DNA of 64,000 nucleotides from JAWLBM01 sp041687675 (GCA_041687675.1 JAWLBM010000023.1:15916-79915), one strand, 5' to 3'. Positions 1-8,823 are shown, counted from the stretch's first letter. Notes: generated by a model not told the origin, from the sequence alone. Numbers and translations: made by a program.

Positions 1-783
1 ATCGCCTTGCTCACCCACCAGCTCGGCTACCACAACATCCTGCCGATGTACGTCTGCCTGCTCCTCGCCGTGCCGGCGATCATGCTGCTCGCCCGCGCCG
101 GCCTCGGCGTGCTCCTCGCCGCGTCGCTGGCGGTCTACCTCCTCGCGCAGGTCTTCCTGCTGTCGCCGCCCAACTGGCCGGGCGAGGGCGGCTGGTTCTT
201 CAACCCGGTCACCTGGCAGCTGCTGTTCGTCGCCGGATTCATCGCCGGCATCCGCATGCGGCAGGGCCGGACGCCCGTGCCCTACCACCCGCTGCTCTGG
301 TGGAGCGCGCTGGCCTATCTCGCCGTCGCGCTGGTCTGGCACCGCTGGAACCTCTACGGCTCGCTGCCGGAGATCCCGCTCGTCCCCCACCAGATGCAGG
401 TCAACGAGAAGCCCTGGCTGGCGCTGCCGCGGCTCGCCCACGTCCTCGCGCTCGCCTATGTGGTCGGCCACAGCCGGCTGATCCGCTGGATCGGGCGGGC
501 TGGCGGGGCGAACCCGCTGGCGATCCTCGGGCGGCAGGCGCTGCCGGTGTTCTGGCTCGGCACGGCGCTCTCGATGGTCGGGCAGGTGGTGATGGCCTCG
601 GCCGACCCCGGCCCGGTCGCCCAGGTGCTGCTGATCGCGGCGGGCCTTGCCGTCCAGGTCGCCGTCGCCCTCGGCCTCGACCGGCTCGGCGAGGCCGAGC
701 GCGGCCGCCGGGCGTCCCAGGCCACCCGGGGCGAGGCGGCGGCGGGCGCGCGCGGGGGCGGAATCGGCGCCCGGCCGGCGTGA
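1..783 (+). CDS. OpgC-like membrane acyltransferase, 3' part
   Basis: The reading frame is open from the first base of the window, so the true start lies upstream and only about 260 C-terminal residues are present. The protein is strongly hydrophobic with about six or seven membrane segments. It has the FNPVTWQLLFVAGF segment typical of OpgC-domain proteins, which are inner-membrane acyltransferase-3 relatives that decorate periplasmic glucans (succinylation of osmoregulated periplasmic glucans in the characterised members). Full-length members are about 370 residues. The last 35 residues are a Gly/Ala/Arg-rich tail with no recognisable domain. The family call is from sequence recognition; substrate and acyl donor are inferred from the family. 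A hairpin follows the stop codon. Confidence 0.8.
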   Translation: MALLTHQLGYHNILPMYVCLLLAVPAIMLLARAGLGVLLAASLAVYLLAQVFLLSPPNWPGEGGWFFNPVTWQLLFVAGFIAGIRMRQGRTPVPYHPLLWWSALAYLAVALVWHRWNLYGSLPEIPLVPHQMQVNEKPWLALPRLAHVLALAYVVGHSRLIRWIGRAGGANPLAILGRQALPVFWLGTALSMVGQVVMASADPGPVAQVLLIAAGLAVQVAVALGLDRLGEAERGRRASQATRGEAAAGARGGGIGARPA

Positions 784-810
784 TCCGGCGCCCCGCTTGC
801 ACGGACGAAC

Positions 811-843
811 AGGGGCGCCGCCGGCCGTCGCCGGGGCGCCCCT
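811..843. terminator. Bidirectional hairpin between convergent genes
   Basis: AGGGGCGCC (811-819) is complementary to GGCGCCCCT (835-843), with a further inner CCGGC/GCCGG stem. The hairpin lies between the OpgC-like gene and the leftward DUF465 gene. It ends in only a short T run on the plus strand, so a role as a rho-independent terminator is likely but not certain. Confidence 0.5.
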
Positions 844-918
844 TCATGCTCTCGTTTCGGTCCGGTTCGGCTCGACGGTCTCCCGGGGTCGCCCCCGGGG
901 CCCGGAACCGGCGTCCGT

Positions 919-1101
919 TCAGTGGAGGGCGGCCTCCTGGCCGGAAAGCCGCACGATCTCGTCCTTCAGATGAAGCTTCCGTCGCTTGAGCTCCTTGACG
1001 TGGATCGCGTCCACGCTCGGATGCTGCGCCACCTCTTCGAGCTGCCGCTCAAGGGCGGCATGGCGACGCTCGAGCTCGGCAATATGCGACTGGATCGACA
1101 T
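919..1101 (-). CDS. YdcH/DUF465 family small protein
   Basis: A 60-residue, highly charged protein with the DUF465 (YdcH) signature: an amphipathic N-terminal helix (HIAELERRHAALERQLEE) and a Lys/Arg-rich LKRRKLHLKDEI block followed by a short C-terminal helix. The start at 1101 is chosen because AAGGAGGTC sits 5 to 6 bases upstream; the frame runs further upstream but loses this ribosome binding site. The family forms small coiled-coil proteins of unknown biochemical role. A second paralogue lies divergently at 1434. Certain as a gene; function unknown. Confidence 0.85.
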   Translation of the reverse strand: MSIQSHIAELERRHAALERQLEEVAQHPSVDAIHVKELKRRKLHLKDEIVRLSGQEAALH

Positions 1102-1433
1102 CCGCGACCTCCTTCCGTTGATCATGCGCCAACACACCAAAGTGTGTCACAATCCCGACATGGTGTCGATGCGAGCCCCGTTTCAAGAGGGGCCCGCGCG
1201 CCGGAATCGACCCATGAAACGCAACAAGATTGCGCAAAATGCGGCAGCTCCGAAACAAACGGGAATTTCGGGCTGTGCATATCCTGCGGACGGGCGGGGG
1301 CCGGCGGCCTCCGCTGGGGCATGAAACGCGGTTCCGTATCTGCTATATCCTTGGGCTGGCATCGGGCGGCGGTGTCCGGCCGGCGGCTCGATTCGGCCGC
1401 CTCGAGGCTCGCGTTCGCAAGGGTAGAGAGCGT
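1102..1433. promoter_or_regulatory. Divergent intergenic region with a palindrome
   Basis: These 332 bases separate two divergent DUF465 genes and must hold both promoters. The clearest element is a perfect 6-bp inverted repeat, ACACAC (1132-1137) and GTGTGT (1142-1147) around CAAA, about 30 bases upstream of the leftward start codon. It could be an operator or the 5' end of the leader. No confident -35/-10 pair and no additional coding frame was found. Confidence 0.35.
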
Positions 1434-1640
1434 ATGACCGGGCACGACGAGCAGGAAGTCAGGATGGAGCTGGCGCGGCTGCGCCAGGAGCACCGGGACC
1501 TCGACGCGGCGATCGCGGCGATGGTCGCCCTCGGCACCAGCGACACGATCCAGGTCCAGCGGCTGAAGAAGCGCAAGCTGGTGCTGAAGGACCGCATCAC
1601 CTTCCTGGAGGACCAGATCCTCCCCGACATCATCGCCTGA
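1434..1640 (+). CDS. YdcH/DUF465 family small protein, second copy
   Basis: A 68-residue charged protein with the same layout as the leftward DUF465 gene: an N-terminal helix (EVRMELARLRQEHRDLDAAI), a QVQRLKKRKLVLKDRI block and a short tail. The start at 1434 has a GAGAG element just upstream, and translation before this point is unlike the family. The two copies are only moderately similar, so they look like old paralogues rather than a recent duplication. Function unknown; tandem or divergent DUF465 pairs are common in Alphaproteobacteria. Confidence 0.85.
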   Translation: MTGHDEQEVRMELARLRQEHRDLDAAIAAMVALGTSDTIQVQRLKKRKLVLKDRITFLEDQILPDIIA

Positions 1641-1770
1641 CGCCGCAGCCGGCGGCGCACGCCTTGCATTCCCGCGGGCTTGCCTGTAACCCCCGCCCGC
1701 AGGGGCCGAGGAGCCGTCGACGCCCCGGAACGCCGCGCCGCGGCCGAGATCCATTCCAGAGGTCCCGCCG

Positions 1771-2265
1771 ATGCCGGACACGCCTCCCGTCGCCATCATC
1801 ATGGGCAGCCAGTCCGACTGGGCGACCATGCGCCACGCCGCCGAGACGCTGGATGCGCTGGCGATCCGCCACGACACCCGCATCGTCTCGGCCCATCGCA
1901 CGCCCGAGCGCCTCTACGCCTTCGCCCGCGGGGCCCGCGACGCCGGCTTCAAGGTGATCATCGCCGGCGCCGGCGGCGCGGCCCACCTGCCGGGGATGAC
2001 CGCGGCGATGACGCCTCTGCCCGTCTTCGGCGTCCCGATCGAAAGCCGGTCCCTGCGCGGCGAGGACAGCCTGCTGTCGATCGTGCAGATGCCCGGCGGG
2101 ATCCCGGTCGGGACCCTCGCCATCGGCAAGCCCGGCGCGATCAACGCCGCCCTGCTCGCCGCCGCGGTGCTCGCCCTTTCGGACCGGAACCTCGCCGAGC
2201 GGCTCGACGCCTGGCGCGAGGCGCAGACGGCGGCGGTGGCGGAGGCGCCGGTCGATGACGCCTGA
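1771..2265 (+). CDS. purE: N5-carboxyaminoimidazole ribonucleotide mutase
   Basis: Class I PurE, 164 residues. It converts N5-CAIR to 4-carboxyaminoimidazole ribonucleotide in cytoplasmic purine biosynthesis. Visible motifs are the nucleotide-binding MGSQSDW loop (about residues 11-17), the SAHRTPERL active-site segment (about 45-53) and the glycine-rich AGAGGAAHLPGM loop (about 73-84). AGAGG lies upstream of the ATG. The stop codon lies inside the start of purK (11-base overlap), so the two are translationally coupled, as expected for the two-step PurK-PurE conversion. Confidence 0.97.
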   Translation: MPDTPPVAIIMGSQSDWATMRHAAETLDALAIRHDTRIVSAHRTPERLYAFARGARDAGFKVIIAGAGGAAHLPGMTAAMTPLPVFGVPIESRSLRGEDSLLSIVQMPGGIPVGTLAIGKPGAINAALLAAAVLALSDRNLAERLDAWREAQTAAVAEAPVDDA

Positions 2266-3346
2266 CGCGCTCGCCCCGGGCGGCACCATCGGCATCCTTG
2301 GCGGCGGCCAGCTCGGCCGGATGATGGCGCTCGCCGCGGCCCGCCTCGGCCTCAAGGCGCACGTCTACTGCCCCGACCCGGCGAGCCCGGCCTTCGAGGT
2401 CGCCGCCCGCCACACGGTCGCGGCCTACGAGGACGAGGCGGCGCTCGCCGCCTTCGCCGCCTCGGTGGACCGGATCACCTACGAGTCCGAGACCGTGCCG
2501 GCGCGGACCGCCGGCAGCCTCTCGGCGGTCCGCCCGCTCGCCCCCGACGCCCGGGCGCTGGCGACCAGCCAGGACCGGCTCGCCGAGAAGCGCTTCCTGC
2601 AGTCGATCGGCGTTCCCGTCGCCCCCTTCGCGGCGGTGGACGGCCCGGCCGACATCGACGAGGCGGTGGCGGCCACCGGGCTGCCGGGCATCCTCAAGAC
2701 CCGCCGCTTCGGCTACGACGGCAAGGGGCAGGCGAAGGTCGGCGACCGCGAGGCTCTCGCCGCCGCGATCGGCGCCCTCGGCGGCTCCGACCTCGTCCTC
2801 GAGGGCCTCGTCCCGTTCGAAATGGAGGTGTCGGCGATCGTGGTCCGCGGCGCGGACGGCGAGGCGGCGGTCTACGACATCGGCCGCAACACGCACGAGA
2901 ACCACATCCTCAAGGAGACGGTCGTCCCCGCCCCGCTGCCGGAGGCCACGCGCCGGGCGGCGGCGGACCTCGGGCTGCGGATCGCGGGGGAACTCGGCTA
3001 CGTCGGCGTGCTCGGGGTGGAGATGTTCGTCGTCGACGAGCCCGGCGGGCCGCGCCTCCTCGTCAACGAGATCGCGCCGCGGGTGCACAATTCCGGCCAC
3101 TGGACCGAGGACGGCGCGGTCACCAGCCAGTTCGAGAACCACGTCCGCGCCGTGGCCGGCTGGCCGCTCGGCTCGGTCCGCCGCCTCGGCGAGGCGACGA
3201 TGACCAACCTGATCGGCGCGGAGGCCGACGCCTGGCGGGAGATCGTCGCCGACCCGGAGGCGCGGCTGCACCTCTACGGCAAGGCCGAGGCCCGGCCGGG
3301 ACGCAAGATGGGCCACGTCAACCGGATCCGCCCGGACCGCGGCTGA
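2255..3346 (+). CDS. purK: N5-carboxyaminoimidazole ribonucleotide synthase
   Basis: An ATP-grasp enzyme of 363 residues that carboxylates AIR with ATP and bicarbonate to N5-CAIR, the substrate of PurE. The N-terminal GILGGGQLGRMM dinucleotide-like loop (about residues 13-24), the central ATP-grasp segments (LKTRRFGYDGKGQ, about 145-157) and the metal-binding VNEIAPRVHNSGH region (about 270-282) are all present and ungapped. The start overlaps purE. The gene ends 7 bases before the convergent amidotransferase gene. Confidence 0.97.
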   Translation: MTPDALAPGGTIGILGGGQLGRMMALAAARLGLKAHVYCPDPASPAFEVAARHTVAAYEDEAALAAFAASVDRITYESETVPARTAGSLSAVRPLAPDARALATSQDRLAEKRFLQSIGVPVAPFAAVDGPADIDEAVAATGLPGILKTRRFGYDGKGQAKVGDREALAAAIGALGGSDLVLEGLVPFEMEVSAIVVRGADGEAAVYDIGRNTHENHILKETVVPAPLPEATRRAAADLGLRIAGELGYVGVLGVEMFVVDEPGGPRLLVNEIAPRVHNSGHWTEDGAVTSQFENHVRAVAGWPLGSVRRLGEATMTNLIGAEADAWREIVADPEARLHLYGKAEARPGRKMGHVNRIRPDRG

Positions 3347-3353
3347 GCGGTCC

Positions 3354-4163
3354 TCAGGCGACCTCCCGCTCGCCCCGGAGCCCCGCGGCGGCCTCGATGT
3401 CGAACGGGCGGACGGCGACCGCGCCGCTCGGGTCGACCACCAGCGCCGAGTTGGGCGACACCGCCCGCCAGCCCTCCCGGTCCGCGTCGAGCGGCTCGGA
3501 GACCACGGTCACGTTGCCCTCGGCCTCGCGCCAGTAGAGCGTCGGCGGCCGGTCGTCGGAGGCGTAGCGGAAGGCGTAGAGCATGCGCCCGTCGCTGAGG
3601 GCGGCGGCGAAGCGCAGCGGCTCGGCGACCCCGGCCTCGACCGTGACCCGGCGGATCCGCACCAGGGCGTCCGCCATGGCGCGCACCGGATCGCGGGCGA
3701 GCGCGGCCTCGTCGGCGATCAGGAAGATCGCCTCGCTGTCGGTGGTGCCCTTGCGGGCATGGTAGCGCTCGTCCGGCAGCATCGCCTCGACCCGCCGCCG
3801 GAGTCTCTCCCAGCCGCCGATCTGGCCGTTGTGCATGAACATCCACCGGCCGGCGACGAAGGGGTGGCAGTTGGCCCGGCTGGTGGCGGTGCCGGTGGAG
3901 GCGCGCACATGGGCGAAGAACAGCGACGAGGCGATCTGCCGGCAGAGGCTCTTCAGGTTGTCGTCGCTCCAGGCCGGCAGGATGTCGCGGTAGAGGCCGG
4001 GCTCCTCGAAGGCGCCGTACCATCCGACGCCGAAGCCGTCGCCGTTGGTGACGGCCTTGCACTCGGCGGCCGACTGGCTCTGGTGGACCAGCGAATGGAG
4101 CGGCTGGCAGACGAGGGTCTCGAGATGGATCGGCTGTCCGGAGTAGGCGAGCCAGCGGCACAT
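3354..4163 (-). CDS. Class II glutamine amidotransferase
   Basis: 269 residues. The start at 4163 is chosen because it gives MCRWLAYSG, placing the N-terminal nucleophile Cys2 where class II (Ntn-hydrolase) amidotransferases need it; the longer frame would bury it. Other family marks are the NGDGFGVGWYG segment (about 45-55), HVRASTGTATSRANCHPF and FMHNGQIGGW (about 90-125), which bind glutamine. The length and sequence fit the YafJ/EgtC type, stand-alone amidotransferases of unsettled substrate. No ergothioneine biosynthesis gene is nearby, so an EgtC role is not supported. GGAGG-like bases precede the start. Confidence 0.9.
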   Translation of the reverse strand: MCRWLAYSGQPIHLETLVCQPLHSLVHQSQSAAECKAVTNGDGFGVGWYGAFEEPGLYRDILPAWSDDNLKSLCRQIASSLFFAHVRASTGTATSRANCHPFVAGRWMFMHNGQIGGWERLRRRVEAMLPDERYHARKGTTDSEAIFLIADEAALARDPVRAMADALVRIRRVTVEAGVAEPLRFAAALSDGRMLYAFRYASDDRPPTLYWREAEGNVTVVSEPLDADREGWRAVSPNSALVVDPSGAVAVRPFDIEAAAGLRGEREVA

Positions 4164-4495
4164 CGGAGGAACATCCGGGAAGGTGGAACCGCGCCCATAC
4201 TGGCGCACTCGGGATTTATGCCGGATGAACGGGCGGGTGAAGCGCCGGCCGCCGGATGCATCGGCGGCTACCGCCTTTTCTCCGAGGACGGTGGACAGGC
4301 GGGCCGGCATTTGCTATTTCACGGCCCACTCGAGCGGTGTCGGGCCGCGGTCGGGCGCAATTGCGTTTCGCCGGAGCCGGAGCCACCGCGACCAGTCGTT
4401 CCACTCGTCGCGCCCGAACGGATCGGACGCAGGGCCCGGACCACGGCCCCTGACGTCCCCCCGTTTACCGCGACCGGCAGACAGGAAGGTCACGC
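4164..4495. other. Intergenic region upstream of rpsU
   Basis: 332 bases between the divergent amidotransferase and rpsU genes. It must carry the promoters of both, but no convincing -35/-10 pair is seen. No open frame here has a ribosome binding site or a recognisable product. Only the AGGAAGG ribosome binding site of rpsU at its right end is clear. Confidence 0.4.
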
Positions 4496-4723
4496 GTGCA
4501 GGTACTCGTCCGCGACAACAACGTCGACCAGGCACTCAAGGCGCTGAAGAAGAAGATGCAGCGCGAGGGCATTTTCCGCGAGATGAAGCTCCGCGGCCAC
4601 TACGAGAAGCCCTCCGAGAAGCGCGCCCGCGAGAAGGCCGAGGCCGTTCGTCGCGCCCGCAAGCTGGCCCGCAAGCGCGCCCAGCGCGAAGGCCTCGTCG
4701 CCGGCAAGCCTCGCGCGCGTTGA
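4496..4723 (+). CDS. rpsU: 30S ribosomal protein S21
   Basis: 75 residues beginning with GTG; AGGAAGG lies about 7 bases upstream. The sequence MQVLVRDNNVDQALKALKKK, the KLRGHYEKPSEKRAREKAEA block and the Arg/Lys-rich tail are standard for alphaproteobacterial bS21, which contacts the 16S anti-Shine-Dalgarno region on the 30S platform. The gene is monocistronic. A weak ACCGGC/GCCGGT stem directly after the stop codon could help end transcription. Confidence 0.97.
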   Translation: MQVLVRDNNVDQALKALKKKMQREGIFREMKLRGHYEKPSEKRAREKAEAVRRARKLARKRAQREGLVAGKPRAR

Positions 4724-4896
4724 CCGGCCGGCGCCGCCGGTTACAGGATCCAGCGTCTGACGTTTGCAGGGGCGACCGGCATTCTTGCGGTCGTCCCTGT
4801 CGTCGTGCCTCGGAGTCGGCCCAATCCTGCGGGATGTGGTCGGCGATGGCGGGGACTCCCGGTCCCGCCGATTCGCATGCTGCCAGGAGCCTGTCG

Positions 4897-5727
4897 ATGA
4901 CCACGTACCGTCGCCCCGCCCGTCTCGCCGTCGCCGCGGTGGCGGCCGTCCTCCTTGCCGGCTGCGTCGGCTCGGAGGGGCCGAAGATCGACGCCACGGC
5001 GACGAACCCGGCGGCAGGATCGGCGGCGAACCTGGAATCGCTCACGGCGGTGATCCAGCAGAACCCGCGCGACGCCAGCGCCTACAACGTGCGCGGCGGC
5101 GCCCTCGGCGAGGCCGGCCGGCTGGAGGAGGCCTACGCCGACTTCTCCACCGCGATCCAGCTCAACCCGCAGTTCTACCAGGCCTACAACAACCGCGCGC
5201 TGGTGCTGCGCCGGCTGAACCGGATCCGCGAGGCGCTGGACGACTACAACCGCGCCCTGCAGATCGACCCGTCCTACCAGCCGGCCTATCTCGGCCGCGG
5301 CACGCTCTACCGGCTGTCCGGCCAGTACGACTACGCCCTCGCCGACTTCAACCAGGCGATCCGGCTCAACACCTCGGACGCGCGCGGCTACTACAACCGC
5401 AGCCTGATCTACCAGGCGCAGGGCGACCACGTGCGCGCCATCTCCGACCTCGACGTGGCGATCTCGCTCGATCCCAACGCCTCCGAGCCCTACAACGCCC
5501 GCGGCGTCTCCTACCTCGCCCAGGGCCGCGACCAGGACGCGCTGACCGACTTCGCCGCCGCGGTGAACCGGAACAAGGACTCGGCGGCCTTCTGGACCAA
5601 CCTCGGCATCGCCCAGGTCCGCACCGGCGACGTCTCCACCGGCCGCAGCTCGATCAACCGCGCCCTCGTCCTCGACCCCCGCTACCAGCCGGCCCGAGAG
5701 GCCCTGCGGGAAGCCCCGGTCGCCTGA
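4897..5727 (+). CDS. TPR-repeat lipoprotein (NlpI-like)
   Basis: 276 residues. The start at 4897 has CAGGAG upstream and opens a lipoprotein signal peptide with the lipobox LLAGC (Cys at residue 23). After a short linker, residues of roughly 50-265 form six tandem tetratricopeptide repeats, each with the YNxRG...G....A..D...A..L.P pattern. It is therefore a membrane-anchored periplasmic scaffold like NlpI. NlpI-type proteins dock peptidoglycan hydrolases and proteases, but the partner here cannot be read from sequence. A strong hairpin follows the gene. Confidence 0.85.
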   Translation: MTTYRRPARLAVAAVAAVLLAGCVGSEGPKIDATATNPAAGSAANLESLTAVIQQNPRDASAYNVRGGALGEAGRLEEAYADFSTAIQLNPQFYQAYNNRALVLRRLNRIREALDDYNRALQIDPSYQPAYLGRGTLYRLSGQYDYALADFNQAIRLNTSDARGYYNRSLIYQAQGDHVRAISDLDVAISLDPNASEPYNARGVSYLAQGRDQDALTDFAAAVNRNKDSAAFWTNLGIAQVRTGDVSTGRSSINRALVLDPRYQPAREALREAPVA

Positions 5728-5757
5728 GGCCCAGACACAAGCACGCCTGAACGCGGA

Positions 5758-5783
5758 ACGCCGCGGCGAGGTCGCCGCGGCGT
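5758..5783. terminator. Perfect 11-bp hairpin between convergent genes
   Basis: ACGCCGCGGCG (5758-5768) and CGCCGCGGCGT (5773-5783) surround an AGGT loop. It lies between the TPR lipoprotein gene and the end of the leftward TRAP operon, so it can serve both as a stem-type terminator. No T tract follows. Confidence 0.6.
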
Positions 5784-5823
5784 CGGTCGTCGGATCGGCG
5801 CGGACCGGGCGGCCCGGCCGGTC

Positions 5824-6879
5824 TCAGTTGAGGTCGGCGGCGCGCTCGGCCTCGATCTCGGCCTGGGCCTCGGCGACGGCCTTCTGGAACAGCTCGAAGA
5901 CCTCCGGGCCGTTCTGGACGTTGGCCTTGAACCAGTCGAACACCGGGGCGACGGCGGCCTGGAAGGCGGCCTTTTCCTCGGAGGTCGGCACGTAGATCTC
6001 GCCGCCGGCCTTCAGGAAGTCCTGGTAGGCGGCGATCTCCTTGCGCTTCGGGCTGGCGAAGGTCGCCTGCTGCAGGGCGGCGAAGCCGTCGACGACGATC
6101 TTCCTCTGCTCGGGCGCCAGGCTCTGGAAGCGGTCCTCGGACATCCACCAGAAGGCGCCCATGTAGCTGTGCCCGTCGAGGGTCAGGTACTTCAGGCCGG
6201 CATCCGGGAACTTCATGCTCATGATGTCGGTGATGCCGTTGGCGGTGCCCTCGACGACGCCGGTCTGCAGCGAGGTGAACAGCTCCGGCCACGGGATCGG
6301 CGTCGGCGAGGCGCCGACCGCGTTGGCGACCTCCTGCGGCAGGGCCGCCGGCACCGTGCGCATCTTGAGGCCGGCGAGGTCGGCCGGGGTCTTCACGGTC
6401 TTCTTGGTGTTGGCGTAGTTGCGCCAGCCGCCGGTGTTGCCGATGGTCATCAGGCGGATCTTGCCGCCGCTGTCGGCGAGCGCCATCCGGCGCAGCTCGC
6501 GGGTGAAGTCGCCCGAGACCACCGTCTCGGCCACCCGGTCGTCGCTCATGAGATAGGGCAGGTCGAGCACCTGGATGTACGGGAAGAGGCCCGCCGCCCC
6601 GCCCGACGTCGAGATGTAGATGTCGATCGAGCCGTCGGCGACGCCCTGCAGGCACTCCTCGCCGGTGGCGCAGAGCTGGGTGCCGATGAACAGCTCCACG
6701 GCGATGGCGCCGTTCGAGGCGTTCTCGACGAAGTTCTTGAACACCACCAGCCCGTCGTAGTCCTCGTCGTTCTCGTTCGAGTTGGCGGTGGCGCGCAGCG
6801 TGATGTCCGCCGCGCTGGCGATGCCGCCCACCACCAGCGAGCTGGCGACGAGCAGCGACGTGAACAGTGTCTTCAGCAT
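5824..6879 (-). CDS. dctP: TRAP transporter substrate-binding protein
   Basis: 351 residues with a Sec signal peptide (cleavage probable after ASA, about residue 24) and the DctP/SsbP fold: the YxGLVVFKNFVE segment near the N terminus, GLKMRT (about 175) with the conserved Arg that salt-bridges a substrate carboxylate or sulfonate-like anion, and the PIPWPELFTSLQTGVVEG block (about 195-212). The start at 6879 is preceded by GGGAGGA. It is the last gene of the operon that begins with the flavin monooxygenase at 11424, so it probably delivers that pathway's substrate (sulfoquinovose or a glycoside of it by inference). The ligand is not proven. Confidence 0.9.
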   Translation of the reverse strand: MLKTLFTSLLVASSLVVGGIASAADITLRATANSNENDEDYDGLVVFKNFVENASNGAIAVELFIGTQLCATGEECLQGVADGSIDIYISTSGGAAGLFPYIQVLDLPYLMSDDRVAETVVSGDFTRELRRMALADSGGKIRLMTIGNTGGWRNYANTKKTVKTPADLAGLKMRTVPAALPQEVANAVGASPTPIPWPELFTSLQTGVVEGTANGITDIMSMKFPDAGLKYLTLDGHSYMGAFWWMSEDRFQSLAPEQRKIVVDGFAALQQATFASPKRKEIAAYQDFLKAGGEIYVPTSEEKAAFQAAVAPVFDWFKANVQNGPEVFELFQKAVAEAQAEIEAERAADLN

Positions 6880-6943
6880 CAAGTCCTCCCTTTTCTTGGC
6901 GAATGCGCAGTCTCCGGGCGGCCCCCGCGGGGCGTCCGCCGCG

Positions 6944-8233
6944 TCAGTCCACGAAGCCCGCGAGGCGCGGGATCGTCAGGCAAAGCTCGGGCACGTAGGT
7001 GATCAGAAAGATGACGGCGACCTCGACGGCGAGGAAGGGGAGGATCGCCCGGGCGATCGTCTCGACCCGCTCGCCGGAGACCGACGAGGCCACGAACAGG
7101 ACGAGGCCCATCGGCGGCGTCGCCAGCCCGACCGTCAGGTTCACCGCCATGATGATGGCGAAGTGGACCGAGTCGACGCCCATCTCGACGAAGATCGGCC
7201 CGAGGATCGGCCCGAGGATGATGATCGCCGGCCCGGCGTCGAGGAACATGCCGACCAGGAACAGCAGCACGTTGATCAGGAACAACAGGACCAGCGGGTT
7301 ATCGGAAAGGCTCAGGATGAAGCCCGCCAGCATCTCCGGCGTGTGGGAGAGGCTCGCCACCGTCTTGAAGGCCATCGCCGCGCCGACCAGCAGCAGCACG
7401 ACGGCCGAGGTCATGCCGGCCCGGCCGAGCACATCGGGGATGTCGGACAGCTTCAGCTCGCGCATCACGACGATGCCGATGAAGAGCGCGTACGCCACCG
7501 CCACCGCCGCCGCCTCCGTCGGCGTGAAGACGCCGCCGAGGATGCCGCCGAGGATGATCACCGGCGTGAGCAGCGGCCAGAAGGCCTTGAGGCCCGCGTG
7601 CCCCCGCTCGCTCCAGGTGAGGCGCCGGCTGGCGACGGGAAATCCGTACCGGTCGGCCATGATCTTGACCATGACCATCAGGCCGATGCCGACCAGGAGG
7701 CCCGGCACGATGCCGGCGAGGAACAGCGCCGCGACGCTCTCGCCCATCACATAGGCGTAGATGATCATGATGCCGGACGGCGGGATGATCGGCCCGATCA
7801 CCGAGGAGGCGGCGGTGATCGCCGCGGCGAAGCGCCGGGTGTAGCCCTGCTTCTCCATCGCCGGGATCAGCATGGAGCCGAGCGCCGAGGTGTCGGCCAC
7901 CGCCGAGCCGGAGAGGCCGGCGAAGAGGATCGAGGAGAGCACGTTGACGTGGGCGAGGCCGCCGCGCAGGTGCCCCATCATCGCCTGCGAGAACTCGACC
8001 AGCCGGAGCGTGATGCCGCCCCGGTTCATCAGTTCGCCGGCCAGCATGAAGAAGGGGATGGCCATCAGCGGGAAGCTGTCCATCCCGTTGTAGACGTTGC
8101 GGTAGAGGAGCACGAGGTCGCGCTCCTGGCCGTTCATCCACAGGAGGATGCCCGGCGCGGCGATCAGGCCGAACACCACCGGCAGGCCGAGCAGCAGGAA
8201 GACCAGGAAGAGCGGCAGGAACAGCGTCAGCAT
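6944..8233 (-). CDS. dctM: TRAP transporter large permease
   Basis: 429 residues with about a dozen hydrophobic segments. DctM marks include the PLMAIPFFMLAGELMNRGG loop (about residues 55-73), the repeated NLTVGLATPPMG and ASSVIGPIIPPSG segments, and a second-half repeat expected of the elevator-type fold. It is the sodium-coupled translocating subunit. The start codon overlaps the stop of dctQ by one base (TGATG), so the two are coupled; dctP follows after a 64-base gap. The set lies in the same operon as the monooxygenase genes. Confidence 0.95.
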   Translation of the reverse strand: MLTLFLPLFLVFLLLGLPVVFGLIAAPGILLWMNGQERDLVLLYRNVYNGMDSFPLMAIPFFMLAGELMNRGGITLRLVEFSQAMMGHLRGGLAHVNVLSSILFAGLSGSAVADTSALGSMLIPAMEKQGYTRRFAAAITAASSVIGPIIPPSGIMIIYAYVMGESVAALFLAGIVPGLLVGIGLMVMVKIMADRYGFPVASRRLTWSERGHAGLKAFWPLLTPVIILGGILGGVFTPTEAAAVAVAYALFIGIVVMRELKLSDIPDVLGRAGMTSAVVLLLVGAAMAFKTVASLSHTPEMLAGFILSLSDNPLVLLFLINVLLFLVGMFLDAGPAIIILGPILGPIFVEMGVDSVHFAIIMAVNLTVGLATPPMGLVLFVASSVSGERVETIARAILPFLAVEVAVIFLITYVPELCLTIPRLAGFVD

Positions 8234-8823
8234 CACTCGGCTCCGGCCGTCTCGGACAGGGGAATGGCGGGCAGCGGCGCCTCGGAGCCGACGAGGCGCA
8301 CGAGGTTGCGCAGGATCAGCTCGACGTTGACCATCACCATCAGCGTCACGCCGACGGCGAGCGAGGACATGGTCCAGGCCCGCGGCACCGACATCCAGGT
8401 GCTGAAGTCGATGGCGGTCGGCACGTAGAGCGAGGTGGTGGCGAACCGGCCGCCCAGCCCGGTGACCTCGGCCCAGCCGATCCGGAAGCCGACGAGAAGC
8501 ACGACGAGGGTGAGCAGCAGCAGCACCAGCGACACCAGCGGGATCACCCTGCGCGGCATCGCGTGCAACAGCATCTCGATGGCGACGAAGCCGCCGCGGC
8601 GGAAGGCGGTCGGCGCCATCAGGCCGGTCATCCACAGCATCAGGAAGCGCGCCGCCTCGTCCGGCCAGGGCAGCGCCTGGCCGAGCGCGTAGCGGAAGAA
8701 CACCTGGACGAGGGTGATCGCCACCATCAGCGCGATGCAGGCGATGCCGATTGCGCGCCCGGCGGCGAGCAGGGCGGCGTTCACGGCGCCGAGCGCCCTG
8801 GCAAGGGCCAGCAGCATCACCAT
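8233..8823 (-). CDS. dctQ: TRAP transporter small permease
   Basis: 196 residues with four predicted membrane helices, the DctQ layout. The family motif is visible as QVFFRYALGQALPWPDEAAR (about residues 40-59). GGGGAGGGG lies just upstream of the ATG at 8823, which is preferred over a longer frame with no binding site. The gene starts only 48 bases after the flavin reductase stop, on the same strand, which places the whole TRAP system in the monooxygenase operon. Confidence 0.93.
   Translation of the reverse strand: MVMLLALARALGAVNAALLAAGRAIGIACIALMVAITLVQVFFRYALGQALPWPDEAARFLMLWMTGLMAPTAFRRGGFVAIEMLLHAMPRRVIPLVSLVLLLLTLVVLLVGFRIGWAEVTGLGGRFATTSLYVPTAIDFSTWMSVPRAWTMSSLAVGVTLMVMVNVELILRNLVRLVGSEAPLPAIPLSETAGAE

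Noticed and set aside
6782..8428. Rightward open frame opposite dctM
   Set aside because: His/Asp/Arg-rich translation typical of the antisense of a hydrophobic GC-rich gene; no binding site.
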